Positions 32,758 to 42,243 of a stretch of 44,506 nt of DNA are shown in pieces. The first letter of the stretch is position 1. Every line of letters starts with the position of its first letter. The translations under genes were made by a program, and so were the position numbers. The DNA lies in contig CANJQT010000019.1 in NCBI GenBank assembly GCA_947476475.1, forward strand, positions 1-44,506. The letters run 5' to 3'. This DNA is from Paracoccaceae bacterium. GTDB taxonomy: Bacteria; Pseudomonadota; Alphaproteobacteria; Rhodobacterales; Rhodobacteraceae. The notes under the pieces were generated by a model. The model was not told the origin of the DNA. It worked only from the letters and a program-made list of their open reading frames with translations, and made no database searches.

Positions 32758-35334
32758 TTGTTGCGGTTTGTGGTTTCATTTCTGGGCGCGATTTTCAGCT
32801 GGGCCGTGACGGCGCTGGCGTTTGTTGGCCTGATTATTGCCGGGGTTTTCTGGATCTACAGCCGTGATCTGCCGGATTACGAAGCGCTGTCAAACTATAC
32901 GCCCAAGACCATCAGCAGGATATACTCCGGCGAAGGTCGCCTGATGGACGAATTCGCCACCGAGCGCCGCATATTTGCACCTATCGACGAAATTCCCGAT
33001 CTGGTGAAAGGCGCTTTCATTTCCGCAGAAGACAAGAATTTCTATACCCATAGCGGTTTTGATCTCGGCGGCATGATTTCCGCTGGTGTCGAGGCAGTGC
33101 GCTCGCGCGGCAAAAACCTTCGCGGGGCTTCGACCATTCCGCAGCAGGTTGCCAAGAACTTCCTGCTGTCGGGCGACCGCACGATGGAGCGCAAGATCAA
33201 GGAACTGATCCTGTCCACCCGGTTGGTCGATGCCCTATCCAAGGACAAGATACTTGAACTCTACCTCAATGAAATCGACCTTGGTTTCCAGTCCTTTGGC
33301 GTAGCTTCTGCTGCGCAGACCTATTTCAACAAGACGCTCGCAGAGTTGCAGCCCGAAGAGGCCGCCTATCTGGCGGCCCTGCCGAAGGCACCCTACAGCT
33401 ACCATCCGGTCAAGCAAAAGCTGAAGGCGATAGAGCGTCGGAACTACGTTCTGAAAGAAATGTATCAGAACGGCTATCTGGATCAGGCCACCTATCAACT
33501 GGCCATCGAAGCGCCACTGAAGACCGTTCAAAACGGCGATTACCCATCGTTCAAGGGCAGCCTGCCCTCGCGCGATTACTTCACGGATGAAATCCGCCGC
33601 CAGCTTTCGAAAAGCTTTGGCGAAGAGGAATTCTTCGGCGGGGGGCTGACAATCCGGGCAACGCAAGAGCCTGCCATGCAGATGGCCGCCGCCACTGCGC
33701 TTCAGACCGCGCTGGAAAAATTCGACCGGAATTACGGCATCTGGCGCGGCACCAAACTGACGGTACCCGCCGAATCCCTGAGCGCAGAAGCGGACTGGCG
33801 CGCAGCCCTGAGCAAGGTCGTCGATATACCGCGCGATGTGCCGGGCTGGTTCCCCGCCGTGATCCTGGAGCTTGGAGACAGCGGGGCACGACTTGGCATC
33901 GAAGGTGTTCCCGCCGACGAAAGCCAGTGGATCAACAACGAGGATGTGACCTGGGCGCGCAAGCGCAATTCTGACGGCAGCCTTGGACCCAAGGCAAAGA
34001 CTGCGGCTGATCTTGTCGCGGTGGGCGATGTTGTGCTGGTCACCCAACTGGCCAACGAGGACGGCACACCAAAGCGCTGGTCGTTGCGGCAGGTGCCGGA
34101 AGTGCAGGGTGGCTTCATGGCGATGGACGTGAACACCGGCCGCGTCATCGCGATGCAGGGCGGCTTTTCCTACCAGTCATCGGTCTTCAACCGGGCTACT
34201 CAGGCCGCCCGCCAGCCGGGCTCTAGCTTCAAACCCTTCGTTTATGCCGCCGCCCTCGATTCAGGCTTTTCACCCGCCACCATTGTCGTTGACGCCCCGA
34301 TCGAGGTGAACACGCCACAAGGCCTTTGGCGACCCAAGAACGCCTCGAACAAGTTCTACGGTCCGACCCCGATGCGCACCGGTATCGAACAGTCGCGCAA
34401 CCTGATGACGGTGCGCATCGCTCAAGAAATTACCATGGATCTGGTGGCCAAATACGCCGAGAAATTCGGCGTTTATGATCACCTTGATCCGTTCCTGGCC
34501 AACGCATTGGGTGCCCAGGAAACCACGCTTTACAAAATGGTTGCCGCCTATGCGATGTTTGCCAACGGCGGCGAGCGGGTAGAACCAACGCTTGTCGACC
34601 GGGTGCAAGACCGTTGGGGGCGCACCGTCTATCGCCACGATCAGCGTGTTTGTGAAGGCTGCCGCGAACCAAATCTGCCCGAAGGCCAACCCCCGCAGAT
34701 AACTTCCGACCGCGAACGGGTCATGGATGCCATCACCGCCTATCAGCTCACTTCGATGATGGAGGGCGTTGTTCAGCGCGGGTCAGGGTCTGGTGTAAAT
34801 TTGCCCATCCCGATCGCCGGCAAGACCGGCACCACGAACGACGCCAAGGACGTCTGGTTCATCGGCTTTTCGTCTAACATCGTCGCGGGCTGCTACATGG
34901 GTTATGACCAGCCGCGTACATTGGGCGAAAGGGCCTTCGGCGGCACGCTTTGCGTCCCGGTTTTCCAGGCCTTCATGGAAGAAGCCATCAAGAAATACGG
35001 TGGCGCGCCCTTCAAGGTCCCGCCGGGCGGCCATTTCATCAAGATCAACCGCTTTACCGGCGAACAACTGACAGATGATGCAACAGGCGATTTTGTGCAG
35101 GCCGAATATTTCCGCGACGGAACCGAAACGCTGTTCGGTCTGGATACGCTGGTCGATGGCGGCTTCGCGATGGGACAGAACCTGCCATTGTTCACAGAGG
35201 GCGAATTTGGCGGGGATGAGGGTAACACCGGCAGCGGCGTAGATTCGACCACGGTCACAAACTCGGCCGGGGAAACCAAGATCATTCCCAAGAAAGCCGA
35301 CTTCGGCACCGTATCTTCGGGCGGCCTATACTGA
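32758..35334 (+). CDS. mrcA: Penicillin-binding protein 1A (bifunctional)
   Basis: 858 residues. One N-terminal membrane helix (~10-32), then a GT51 glycosyltransferase with EDKNFYTHSGFD and GASTIPQQVAKNFLLS, a linker with OB-like insert, and the transpeptidase with SSFKPF (catalytic Ser ~490), SRN (EQSRNLMT) and KTGTT (Lys ~689). It polymerises and cross-links peptidoglycan. The start is a TTG at 32758 with GAGG 7 bp upstream; no ATG or GTG gives a better frame. Confidence 0.94.
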   Translation: MLRFVVSFLGAIFSWAVTALAFVGLIIAGVFWIYSRDLPDYEALSNYTPKTISRIYSGEGRLMDEFATERRIFAPIDEIPDLVKGAFISAEDKNFYTHSGFDLGGMISAGVEAVRSRGKNLRGASTIPQQVAKNFLLSGDRTMERKIKELILSTRLVDALSKDKILELYLNEIDLGFQSFGVASAAQTYFNKTLAELQPEEAAYLAALPKAPYSYHPVKQKLKAIERRNYVLKEMYQNGYLDQATYQLAIEAPLKTVQNGDYPSFKGSLPSRDYFTDEIRRQLSKSFGEEEFFGGGLTIRATQEPAMQMAAATALQTALEKFDRNYGIWRGTKLTVPAESLSAEADWRAALSKVVDIPRDVPGWFPAVILELGDSGARLGIEGVPADESQWINNEDVTWARKRNSDGSLGPKAKTAADLVAVGDVVLVTQLANEDGTPKRWSLRQVPEVQGGFMAMDVNTGRVIAMQGGFSYQSSVFNRATQAARQPGSSFKPFVYAAALDSGFSPATIVVDAPIEVNTPQGLWRPKNASNKFYGPTPMRTGIEQSRNLMTVRIAQEITMDLVAKYAEKFGVYDHLDPFLANALGAQETTLYKMVAAYAMFANGGERVEPTLVDRVQDRWGRTVYRHDQRVCEGCREPNLPEGQPPQITSDRERVMDAITAYQLTSMMEGVVQRGSGSGVNLPIPIAGKTGTTNDAKDVWFIGFSSNIVAGCYMGYDQPRTLGERAFGGTLCVPVFQAFMEEAIKKYGGAPFKVPPGGHFIKINRFTGEQLTDDATGDFVQAEYFRDGTETLFGLDTLVDGGFAMGQNLPLFTEGEFGGDEGNTGSGVDSTTVTNSAGETKIIPKKADFGTVSSGGLY

Positions 35335-35426
35335 CACCTCAAACCCATGCGCGGCGCAGCTCTCTTGCCCCGCACGGATGGCTCGGCTATCAGGCGGGCC
35401 GATGACTTCAGCAAGGACCAGGGCCG

Positions 35427-36554
35427 ATGCGCGCCGAAACCCAGAATAACGTCGATGCGATCCGCAAGTCGCTGAAACTGCTTGGCCAGCGGATGGATTG
35501 GGAAACAGCGCCGCACCGGCTGGAAGAATTCAACGCCATGATCGAAGATGGTGATCTTTGGTCCGATCCGGCCCGTGCGCAAAAGCTGATGCGTGACCGG
35601 CAAATGCTCATGGACAAGGTCGAAACCTACAAGAAGATCGACCGCGACCTGACCGACAACGTCGAGCTGATCGAATTGGGCGAGATGGAAGGTGACGCGG
35701 AAATTGTCAGCGAGGCGGAAAAAAGCCTGAAGACCCTGCGCGACCTGGCCGCCAGCAAGGAACTTGAAGCCCTGCTGGACGGCGAAGCTGACGGCAACGA
35801 CACCTTCCTTGAAATCAACGCGGGGGCCGGCGGCACCGAAAGCTGCGATTGGGCAAGCATGCTGGCGCGCATGTATGTCCGCTGGGCGGAAAAAAAGGGC
35901 TACAAGGTCGAACTGCAATCCGAAACCCCGGGCGACGAGGCGGGCATCCGTTCTGCCGCCTACAAGATTTCCGGACCGAATGCCTATGGCTGGCTCAAAT
36001 CGGAATCGGGTGTGCATCGGCTGGTGCGGATTTCGCCCTATGATAGCGCCGCGCGGCGGCATACGTCCTTTTCCTCGGTCTGGGTCTATCCGGTCGTGGA
36101 CGAAAATATCGAAATCAACATCCCCGACAGCGATATACGCATCGATACTTATCGGTCGTCTGGGGCTGGCGGACAGCACGTCAACACCACCGACTCCGCA
36201 GTGCGGATCACCCACTTGCCCACCAACATAGTCGTAACCAGTTCGATGAAGTCGCAGCACCAGAACCGGGAAATCGCGATGAATGCCCTGCGTTCGCGGC
36301 TTTACCAGCTGGAACTGGACAAGCGGAACGCTGCCATCAATGCGGCCCATGAAAACAAGGGTGATGCTGGTTGGGGCAACCAAATCCGGTCGTATGTCCT
36401 TCAACCCTATCAGATGGTCAAGGATTTGCGCACCGGGCACGAAACATCTGACACCAGCGGCGTTCTCGACGGTGATCTGGACGCATTCATGGCTGCCACC
36501 TTGGCGATGGACGTCGCCGGGAAAAGCCGGGCAGAGGCGCAGGACGATCTCTGA
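35427..36554 (+). CDS. prfB: Peptide chain release factor 2
   Basis: 375 residues in one uninterrupted frame, so there is no programmed +1 frameshift as in E. coli. The GGQ motif is at residues 248-250 (GAGGQHVN), and the stop-codon recognition tripeptide reads SPY (203-205) where E. coli has SPF, a change I recall as common in Alphaproteobacteria. The protein releases peptides at UGA and UAA. Start ATG at 35427, with AGGGCC upstream. Confidence 0.94.
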   Translation: MRAETQNNVDAIRKSLKLLGQRMDWETAPHRLEEFNAMIEDGDLWSDPARAQKLMRDRQMLMDKVETYKKIDRDLTDNVELIELGEMEGDAEIVSEAEKSLKTLRDLAASKELEALLDGEADGNDTFLEINAGAGGTESCDWASMLARMYVRWAEKKGYKVELQSETPGDEAGIRSAAYKISGPNAYGWLKSESGVHRLVRISPYDSAARRHTSFSSVWVYPVVDENIEINIPDSDIRIDTYRSSGAGGQHVNTTDSAVRITHLPTNIVVTSSMKSQHQNREIAMNALRSRLYQLELDKRNAAINAAHENKGDAGWGNQIRSYVLQPYQMVKDLRTGHETSDTSGVLDGDLDAFMAATLAMDVAGKSRAEAQDDL

Positions 36555-36696
36555 TCCCGACGCTGTGTGGTGCACCTAAGCGCTGGTTGCGGGGCCTGAC
36601 GGATACCGAAAAGGGACCGGTTTGCGGGATTTTTTCACTAAATCATTGCCGGAACCAAATTTCTTGCGCTAGTCTTTCCTTACTTGGGGGAAAGCC

Positions 36697-37911
36697 ATGG
36701 ATCTGCTGACAGCTACTGATGGCCAGACGTCACTGCCGCGCTATTTTGGACATGTCTTTCAGGTTGCAAGGACCTTGAACAAGGGGCGCCTGGATTTCCT
36801 GCTTCCAGACGGGCGCCGTTTTCGGGCGGAAGGCAAGATGCCGGGCCGGGTGGCCGAACTTCACGTTCATGACAGCGACATTTTTGCGCGGCTTTTGCGC
36901 GAAGGGGATCTTGGATTTGCCGAAGCCTACATGGAGGGCGGTTGGTCCACGCCGGATCTTCAGGCCTTCATGGACCTGGTCCATGACGACAATGAAAGCG
37001 TTTATGACGGCTTTCCCGGCGTGGGGCTTATCCGGGCGCTGGAACGGCTGCGCCATTGGATGAACTCCAACAGCAAGCGGCGGGCCAAGAAGAACATCGC
37101 CTATCATTATGACCTTGGAAACGATTTCTATCGCCTTTGGTTGGACGAGACGATGACCTATTCCTCGGCGCTGTTCAAAAGCGGTCAGGAGAGTCTGGAG
37201 GTTGCACAGCGCGCCAAATATGCCTCGATGGTCGACCGTATCGGTGCGCAGCCCGGCGACCACCTGCTCGAGATCGGTTGCGGCTGGGGCGGATTCGCCG
37301 AATATGCAGCCCGCGAACGAGGACTGAAGGTAACCGGATTGACCATCAGTCAGGCACAGCACGATTTTGCTGTCGAACGCATGCGGCGTGCGGGGTTGTC
37401 TGACCGCGTTGAAATCTGCTTGCGGGATTACCGCGATGAAAAAGGCGACTACGACGGCATCGCGTCGATCGAGATGTTCGAAGCGGTGGGCGAAAAATAC
37501 TGGCCAACCTATTTCAACACGGTGCACGACCGGTTGAAACCCGGTAAGAAGGCAACTCTGCAAATTATCACCCTTCAGGAAAAGCGGTTTGAAATGTATC
37601 GTAAAGGTGTTGATTTCATTCAAAAATACATTTTTCCGGGTGGGATGCTGCCATCACCAACCGCGTTGCGCAACGAAGTGTCCCGTGCAGGCCTCGGGCT
37701 GGTGGGAACGGTGGAGTTTGGCGAAAGCTACAGCCAGACACTGCGGCGCTGGCATGCGAATTTCAGTGCCCGATGGGACGATGTGGCACGACTTGGTTTT
37801 GATGATCGTTTCCGCAGGATGTGGAGCTACTACCTCACCTCCTGCGCAGGTGCCTTCCAGTTCGGGCAGTGTGACGTGACCCAGATCACTGTCGAACGGC
37901 CGGTGGCCTGA
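36697..37911 (+). CDS. cfa: Cyclopropane-fatty-acyl-phospholipid synthase family protein
   Basis: 404 residues. The S-adenosylmethionine site is LLEIGCGWGGFAEYAA, with the family phrases KKNIAYHYDLGNDFYRLWLDETMTYSSALF, IASIEMFEAVGEKYW and QKYIFPGGMLPS. The enzyme makes cyclopropane (or a related methyl) modification of unsaturated phospholipids at the inner membrane. Start ATG at 36697 has GGGGGAAAG upstream. The stop and the trgA ATG share a base (TGATG), so cfa, trgA and trgB form one unit. Confidence 0.9.
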   Translation: MDLLTATDGQTSLPRYFGHVFQVARTLNKGRLDFLLPDGRRFRAEGKMPGRVAELHVHDSDIFARLLREGDLGFAEAYMEGGWSTPDLQAFMDLVHDDNESVYDGFPGVGLIRALERLRHWMNSNSKRRAKKNIAYHYDLGNDFYRLWLDETMTYSSALFKSGQESLEVAQRAKYASMVDRIGAQPGDHLLEIGCGWGGFAEYAARERGLKVTGLTISQAQHDFAVERMRRAGLSDRVEICLRDYRDEKGDYDGIASIEMFEAVGEKYWPTYFNTVHDRLKPGKKATLQIITLQEKRFEMYRKGVDFIQKYIFPGGMLPSPTALRNEVSRAGLGLVGTVEFGESYSQTLRRWHANFSARWDDVARLGFDDRFRRMWSYYLTSCAGAFQFGQCDVTQITVERPVA

Positions 37912-38351
37912 TGCCGACCGCCGCCAAACTGTTCGGTGCCTTCGGCATGGCTTTGGTAGCCTTCTTTGCCGCAGAGGTTTTCAAACAACATGCGCCCGAA
38001 GGCATGCAATTCGGCTACTTTTCTCCCGTCAGCGCGGTGATCGGGCTGGTGTGCGGCTGGCGTTTTCTGGGGCCTGATGCTGGCTTGGGGTGGATGCCCT
38101 CTGCCAATGCCGGGCTGAAGGCTGCGGTTGTCACGCTGCTAGCCGCATTGCTGATCTTCTCGGTTGAGGAGATGCTGGTTCTGGCTTTTCGCAGGAATTA
38201 TGATGGGCCGATGGACGCAATTATTGGCGTTCTCGCCTTGTCTGTTGATTTTATTCAACAAATGTTTGTAGTTGATATGCTTGTCACCCTATTTGGCGGA
38301 GGCGTGTTGGCAGGATTTTTGTCAGAATGGGCCGCGCGACGCTGGCCCTGA
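37911..38351 (+). CDS. trgA: TrgA family protein (tellurite resistance)
   Basis: 146 residues with four hydrophobic segments: ~8-22, ~35-50, ~68-86 and ~118-139. Phrases AAKLFGAFGMALVAFFAAEVFK and QFGYFSPVSAVIGLVCGWRF match the TrgA family first linked with tellurite resistance in Rhodobacter sphaeroides. Function at the membrane is unknown. It overlaps cfa by one base and is followed 12 bp later by trgB. The 3' part is noticeably more AT-rich than its neighbours. Confidence 0.87.
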   Translation: MPTAAKLFGAFGMALVAFFAAEVFKQHAPEGMQFGYFSPVSAVIGLVCGWRFLGPDAGLGWMPSANAGLKAAVVTLLAALLIFSVEEMLVLAFRRNYDGPMDAIIGVLALSVDFIQQMFVVDMLVTLFGGGVLAGFLSEWAARRWP

Positions 38352-38363
38352 GGAAAAGATTTC

Positions 38364-39494
38364 ATGGCAGGTTTCTTCTTTTATGGCAGCTTGTGCCATG
38401 CGCCATTGCGCCATGCCGTCTTGGGTAGGCAGGTTGAGGGCACCGCAGCGGTTCTTCCGGATTACGTAATTTTTGGTGCCGCCGAAAATCCGGCGTTTTC
38501 AGTTCTGGTGGCAGGGCAGGGCACTGCACCAGGGATCTATGTCTCTCATCTGACTGATCAGGATATTGCCAGGCTCGACTTTTATCAAACGGCTTTCGGG
38601 TATCGCGCCAACGCGCTTAGGGTGTTTACAACAGACGGGCGTCCCTGCGCCGCCCACGTCTATCTTTCGCACCCAAGCGATTGGCCGGCCGGTGATCTGC
38701 CTTGGGACATCGACGCATGGTGCCAGACATGGGGTGCCATATCAGTGGCTGCGGCAGAAGATTTCATGCGCCACTATGGGCAGATCGCGCCGGGCGATGT
38801 TCGGCGCCGCTATGGTCAGATGCTGACACGGGCCGGTGCCAGGATCCGCGCGGCCCAGTTGCGGCCAGGCACATCCAACCTGCGCCGCAAGTTTGATCCG
38901 GAAGATGTCGTCTCCCACCGGTTGACCCATCCCTACACAGCTTATTTCGCGGTCGAGGAGCATGACCTTTCCTATCGTCGTTTTGATGGCAGCATGGGGC
39001 CGGTGCTGAACCGCGCCGTATTCATTTCTGGTGATGCGGCGATCGTGCTGCCCTATGACCCTGTGCGCGACCGTGTGATGGTGATCGAACAGTTTCGCCC
39101 CGGCCCCTATGCGCGGGGCGATGCCAACCCATGGCTAATCGAAGCTGTGGCCGGCCGAATCGACGGAGGCGAGACACCCGAAGATGCTGCGAGGCGCGAG
39201 GCACACGAAGAGGCGGGGCTGGATTTGCAGACCCTGCTGCCTGGGCCGCGCTACTACCCTTCGCCGGCAGCCAAAGCCGAATATCTCTACTCTTTCATCG
39301 GCCTCACTGATCTTCCCGATGACAAGGCCGGGGTCGGCGGGCTTGAATCCGAGGCCGAGGATATCCGCAGTCATGTTATTTCCTTTGATCGGCTGATGGC
39401 GCTGGTTGCGTCGGGCGAGGTGGACAATGCGCCACTCCTGCTTCTGGCCTATTTCCTTCAGGCGCTGCGTCCGTCGCTCCGCGCTGCAGCGTGA
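38364..39494 (+). CDS. trgB: TrgB: gamma-glutamylcyclotransferase-like domain fused to Nudix hydrolase
   Basis: 376 residues. Residues 1-~150 look like a GGCT-type domain (FFYGSLCHAPLRHAVLG; a substrate-binding strand then FYQTAFGYRA). Residues ~190-376 carry a full Nudix box, G-x5-E-x7-REAHEEAG, and the ADP-ribose pyrophosphatase-like VMVIEQFRPGPYARGDANPWLIEAVAG. The family is the Rhodobacter tellurite-resistance protein TrgB. Nucleoside-diphosphate hydrolysis is likely; the substrate and the role of the GGCT part are unproven. Confidence 0.87.
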   Translation: MAGFFFYGSLCHAPLRHAVLGRQVEGTAAVLPDYVIFGAAENPAFSVLVAGQGTAPGIYVSHLTDQDIARLDFYQTAFGYRANALRVFTTDGRPCAAHVYLSHPSDWPAGDLPWDIDAWCQTWGAISVAAAEDFMRHYGQIAPGDVRRRYGQMLTRAGARIRAAQLRPGTSNLRRKFDPEDVVSHRLTHPYTAYFAVEEHDLSYRRFDGSMGPVLNRAVFISGDAAIVLPYDPVRDRVMVIEQFRPGPYARGDANPWLIEAVAGRIDGGETPEDAARREAHEEAGLDLQTLLPGPRYYPSPAAKAEYLYSFIGLTDLPDDKAGVGGLESEAEDIRSHVISFDRLMALVASGEVDNAPLLLLAYFLQALRPSLRAAA

Positions 39495-39504
39495 CTGCTT
39501 AAAA

Positions 39505-39520
39505 TTTACCATTTGATAAA
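39505..39520 (+). promoter_or_regulatory. RutR-like dyad upstream of preT
   Basis: TTTACCATTTGATAAA matches TTGACCA-N2-TGGTCAA, the E. coli RutR box, at 11 of 14 fixed positions and is nearly symmetric. RutR senses uracil/thymine, which suits the pyrimidine catabolic genes 50 bp downstream. Confidence 0.4.
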
Positions 39521-39571
39521 AAATGCGACTCATGGCAGCTTTGCTTCAAAGAACAGCCAGGGAGGCCGCCC

Positions 39572-40915
39572 ATGTCCAATACTCAGCTCACGCCCGGCGT
39601 GGTCGCTGGTCGGCTTGAAGCCGACGATTACGCAAGAAACTTCGGTGATATTTCTCCACGCCTCGAACCGCACGAGGCGCGGGTGGCGGCGGATCGCTGC
39701 TATTTCTGCCATGACGCTCCCTGCATGACAGCATGCCCTACCTCCATCGATATCCCGCTCTTCATTCGTCAGATATCGACCGGCACCGCGGAAGCCGCCG
39801 CAAAAACGATCTTTTCGCAAAACATCCTCGGCGGCATGTGCGCCCGCGTCTGCCCTACCGAACAACTGTGCGAGGAGGCCTGCGTGCGCGAAACCGCCGA
39901 GGGCAAACCGGTCGAGATCGGTCGCTTGCAGCGTTATGCGACCGATAGCCTGATGGAAAAGGGTGTCCATCCCTTCACCCGCGCCAAATCGTCCGGCAAA
40001 CGCGTTGCAGTGGTAGGGGCGGGGCCTGCCGGTCTGTCCGCAGCTCATCGGCTCGCGATGAAGGGTCATGAGGTGGTGATCTATGACGCCCGGCCCAAAG
40101 CCGGGGGGCTGAACGAATATGGGATCGCCAGCTACAAGGCCCCGGGCAAGTTCGCCGCCGACGAGGTGGCCTGGCTGCTGAAAATCGGGGGCATCCGCGT
40201 TGAAAACGGCAAGTCGCTTGGCAATGGCCTGACGCTTGACGGGTTGAAGAAGGACCATGATGCGGTGGTGCTGGCCGTGGGCCTTGGCGGCGTCAATGCG
40301 CTCCGCGCTGATGGCGAGGCTTTGGCCAATGTCGTCAATGCCGTCGATTTCATCGCAGATCTCCGCCAGCAACCCGACAAGTCCAAGCTCAACATCGGCC
40401 GCGATGTGGTGGTGATCGGTGGCGGCATGACGGCGGTGGATGCCGCCGTCCAGTCCAGACTACTGGGTGCCGAGAATGTGACCATCGCTTACCGGCGCGG
40501 ACGCGAAAAGATGTCCGCCTCGACTGATGAACAGGATCATGCCACCGGCGTCGGTGTGCGCATCCTGCACAATGTAGCCCCGGTCCGGGTTCTGGGGCAG
40601 GGTGCCGCGCAAGAGGTCGAATTTGCCTATACCGAAGATGAGCCCGGCGGGTTGAAGCTTTCTTCTGAAACCTTCCGCCTAAAGGCCGATCAGGTGATGA
40701 AGGCCATCGGCCAGACCCTGACCGGCGCGCCCGACGGGCTTAAGATCGAGGGCGCAAAAATCGCAGTGACCGGCGCAGGCCGAACCTCGGTTCCGGGCGT
40801 ATGGGCCGCAGGCGACTGCGCCAGTGGCGGAGAAGACCTTACTGTCACCGCCGTCGCCGAAGGCCGCGATGCGGCGGAAGACATTCACAACAGCCTGATG
40901 GGGGTGGCGGGCTGA
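39572..40915 (+). CDS. preT: Dihydropyrimidine dehydrogenase subunit PreT (NAD(P)-dependent oxidoreductase)
   Basis: 447 residues. N-terminal iron-sulfur part with cysteines at 43, 46, 51, 55 and 90, 94, 100, 104, then the FAD loop AVVGAGPAGLSAAH and a second nucleotide loop VVVIGGGMTAVDAA, in the glutamate-synthase small-subunit arrangement. With PreA it reduces uracil and thymine to the dihydro forms using NAD(P)H. Start ATG at 39572 has AGGGAGG 6 bp upstream. preA follows after 25 bp. Confidence 0.92.
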   Translation: MSNTQLTPGVVAGRLEADDYARNFGDISPRLEPHEARVAADRCYFCHDAPCMTACPTSIDIPLFIRQISTGTAEAAAKTIFSQNILGGMCARVCPTEQLCEEACVRETAEGKPVEIGRLQRYATDSLMEKGVHPFTRAKSSGKRVAVVGAGPAGLSAAHRLAMKGHEVVIYDARPKAGGLNEYGIASYKAPGKFAADEVAWLLKIGGIRVENGKSLGNGLTLDGLKKDHDAVVLAVGLGGVNALRADGEALANVVNAVDFIADLRQQPDKSKLNIGRDVVVIGGGMTAVDAAVQSRLLGAENVTIAYRRGREKMSASTDEQDHATGVGVRILHNVAPVRVLGQGAAQEVEFAYTEDEPGGLKLSSETFRLKADQVMKAIGQTLTGAPDGLKIEGAKIAVTGAGRTSVPGVWAAGDCASGGEDLTVTAVAEGRDAAEDIHNSLMGVAG

Positions 40916-40940
40916 CGCCCGCCGAACGGAGGATCACACA

Positions 40941-42242
40941 ATGGCAAATCTGACCACGAATTTCATCGGCATCAAAAGCCCCAACCCGTTCTGGCTGGCG
41001 TCTGCTCCGCCGACCGACAAGAAATACAACGTTGAACGCGCCTACGAAGCAGGCTGGGGCGGTGTCGTCTGGAAAACCCTCGGCTCTGAAGGACCGCCTG
41101 TCGTCAACGTCAGCGGACCGCGCTACGGTGCGATCTGGGGCGCCGATCGCCGCCTGCTGGGGCTGAACAATATTGAACTGATCACCGACCGGCCCCTGCA
41201 GGTGAACCTTGACGAAATCAAGGAGGTCAAGCGCAAGTGGCGCGACCGGGCGCTGATCATCTCGCTGATGGTGCCCTGCGACGAGGAATCGTGGAAGGCT
41301 ATCCTCAAGCGGATCGAAGATACCGAGGCAGACGGGGTTGAGCTTAATTTCGGCTGCCCGCACGGGATGGCCGAACGCGGCATGGGCTCGGCCGTGGGGC
41401 AGGTGCCGGAATACATTGAAATGGTCACCCGCTGGGTCAAGCAATACAGCCGCATGCCCTGCATCGTGAAGCTGACCCCGAACATTACCGATGTAAGGAA
41501 ACCCGCCGAAGCTGCCAAACGCGGCGGGGCAGATGCGGTTTCCCTCATCAACACCATCAACTCGATCACCTCTGTCAATCTTGACAGCTTCAGCCCGGAA
41601 CCGATGATTGACGGCAAGGGAACCCACGGCGGCTATTGCGGCCCGGCAGTCAAGCCCATCGCCCTGAACATGGTGGCCGAAATCGCCCGCGCAGAGGCTA
41701 CCCGTGGCCTGCCGATTTCAGGAATAGGCGGCATCACCACCTGGCGCGACGCGGCCGAATTCATGGCGCTTGGCGCCGGCAACGTGCAGGTCTGCACTGC
41801 CGCCATGACCTATGGGTTCAAGGTCGTGCAGGAAATGATTTCGGGCCTGTCGCAGTACATGGATGAAAAGGGCATGTCCTCGACCGCCGAACTTGTCGGG
41901 AAGGCCGTGCCCAATGTCACCGACTGGCAATTCCTCAACCTGAACTACGTGACCAAGGCGGTCATCGATCAGGACGCCTGCATCAAATGCGGACGCTGCT
42001 ATGCGGCCTGCGAAGATACCAGCCACCAAGCCATCGACATGTCAGCCGACCGCACCTTCACCGTGAAGGAAGAAGAATGCGTGGCCTGCAACCTTTGCAT
42101 CGACGTCTGCCCGGTGACCGATTGCATCACCATGCGCGAACTGCCACTGGGCGAGATGGACAAGCGCACGGGTCGCAAAGTTGGCAGCTATGCCAACTGG
42201 ACGACCCATCCCAACAATCCGGGTGCCAAGGCCGCCGAATAG
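40941..42242 (+). CDS. preA: NAD-dependent dihydropyrimidine dehydrogenase subunit PreA
   Basis: 433 residues. The dihydroorotate-dehydrogenase-like barrel carries FMN (KSPNPFWLASAPPT; ELNFGCPHGM; SLINTINSIT), and a C-terminal ferredoxin domain has two [4Fe-4S] motifs, CIKCGRCYAAC and CVACNLCIDVC. It is the catalytic half of the PreTA enzyme of reductive pyrimidine breakdown. Hydrolases for the next steps (dihydropyrimidinase, beta-ureidopropionase) are not in the window. Start has GGAGG upstream. Confidence 0.93.
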   Translation: MANLTTNFIGIKSPNPFWLASAPPTDKKYNVERAYEAGWGGVVWKTLGSEGPPVVNVSGPRYGAIWGADRRLLGLNNIELITDRPLQVNLDEIKEVKRKWRDRALIISLMVPCDEESWKAILKRIEDTEADGVELNFGCPHGMAERGMGSAVGQVPEYIEMVTRWVKQYSRMPCIVKLTPNITDVRKPAEAAKRGGADAVSLINTINSITSVNLDSFSPEPMIDGKGTHGGYCGPAVKPIALNMVAEIARAEATRGLPISGIGGITTWRDAAEFMALGAGNVQVCTAAMTYGFKVVQEMISGLSQYMDEKGMSSTAELVGKAVPNVTDWQFLNLNYVTKAVIDQDACIKCGRCYAACEDTSHQAIDMSADRTFTVKEEECVACNLCIDVCPVTDCITMRELPLGEMDKRTGRKVGSYANWTTHPNNPGAKAAE

Positions 42243-42243
42243 T

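Noticed and set aside
35427-36554. Programmed frameshift in prfB
   Set aside because: The frame is continuous from ATG to stop, so none is needed.
34902-36575. 557-residue minus-strand frame across the PBP1A end and prfB
   Set aside because: Shadow of two well-supported genes on the plus strand.
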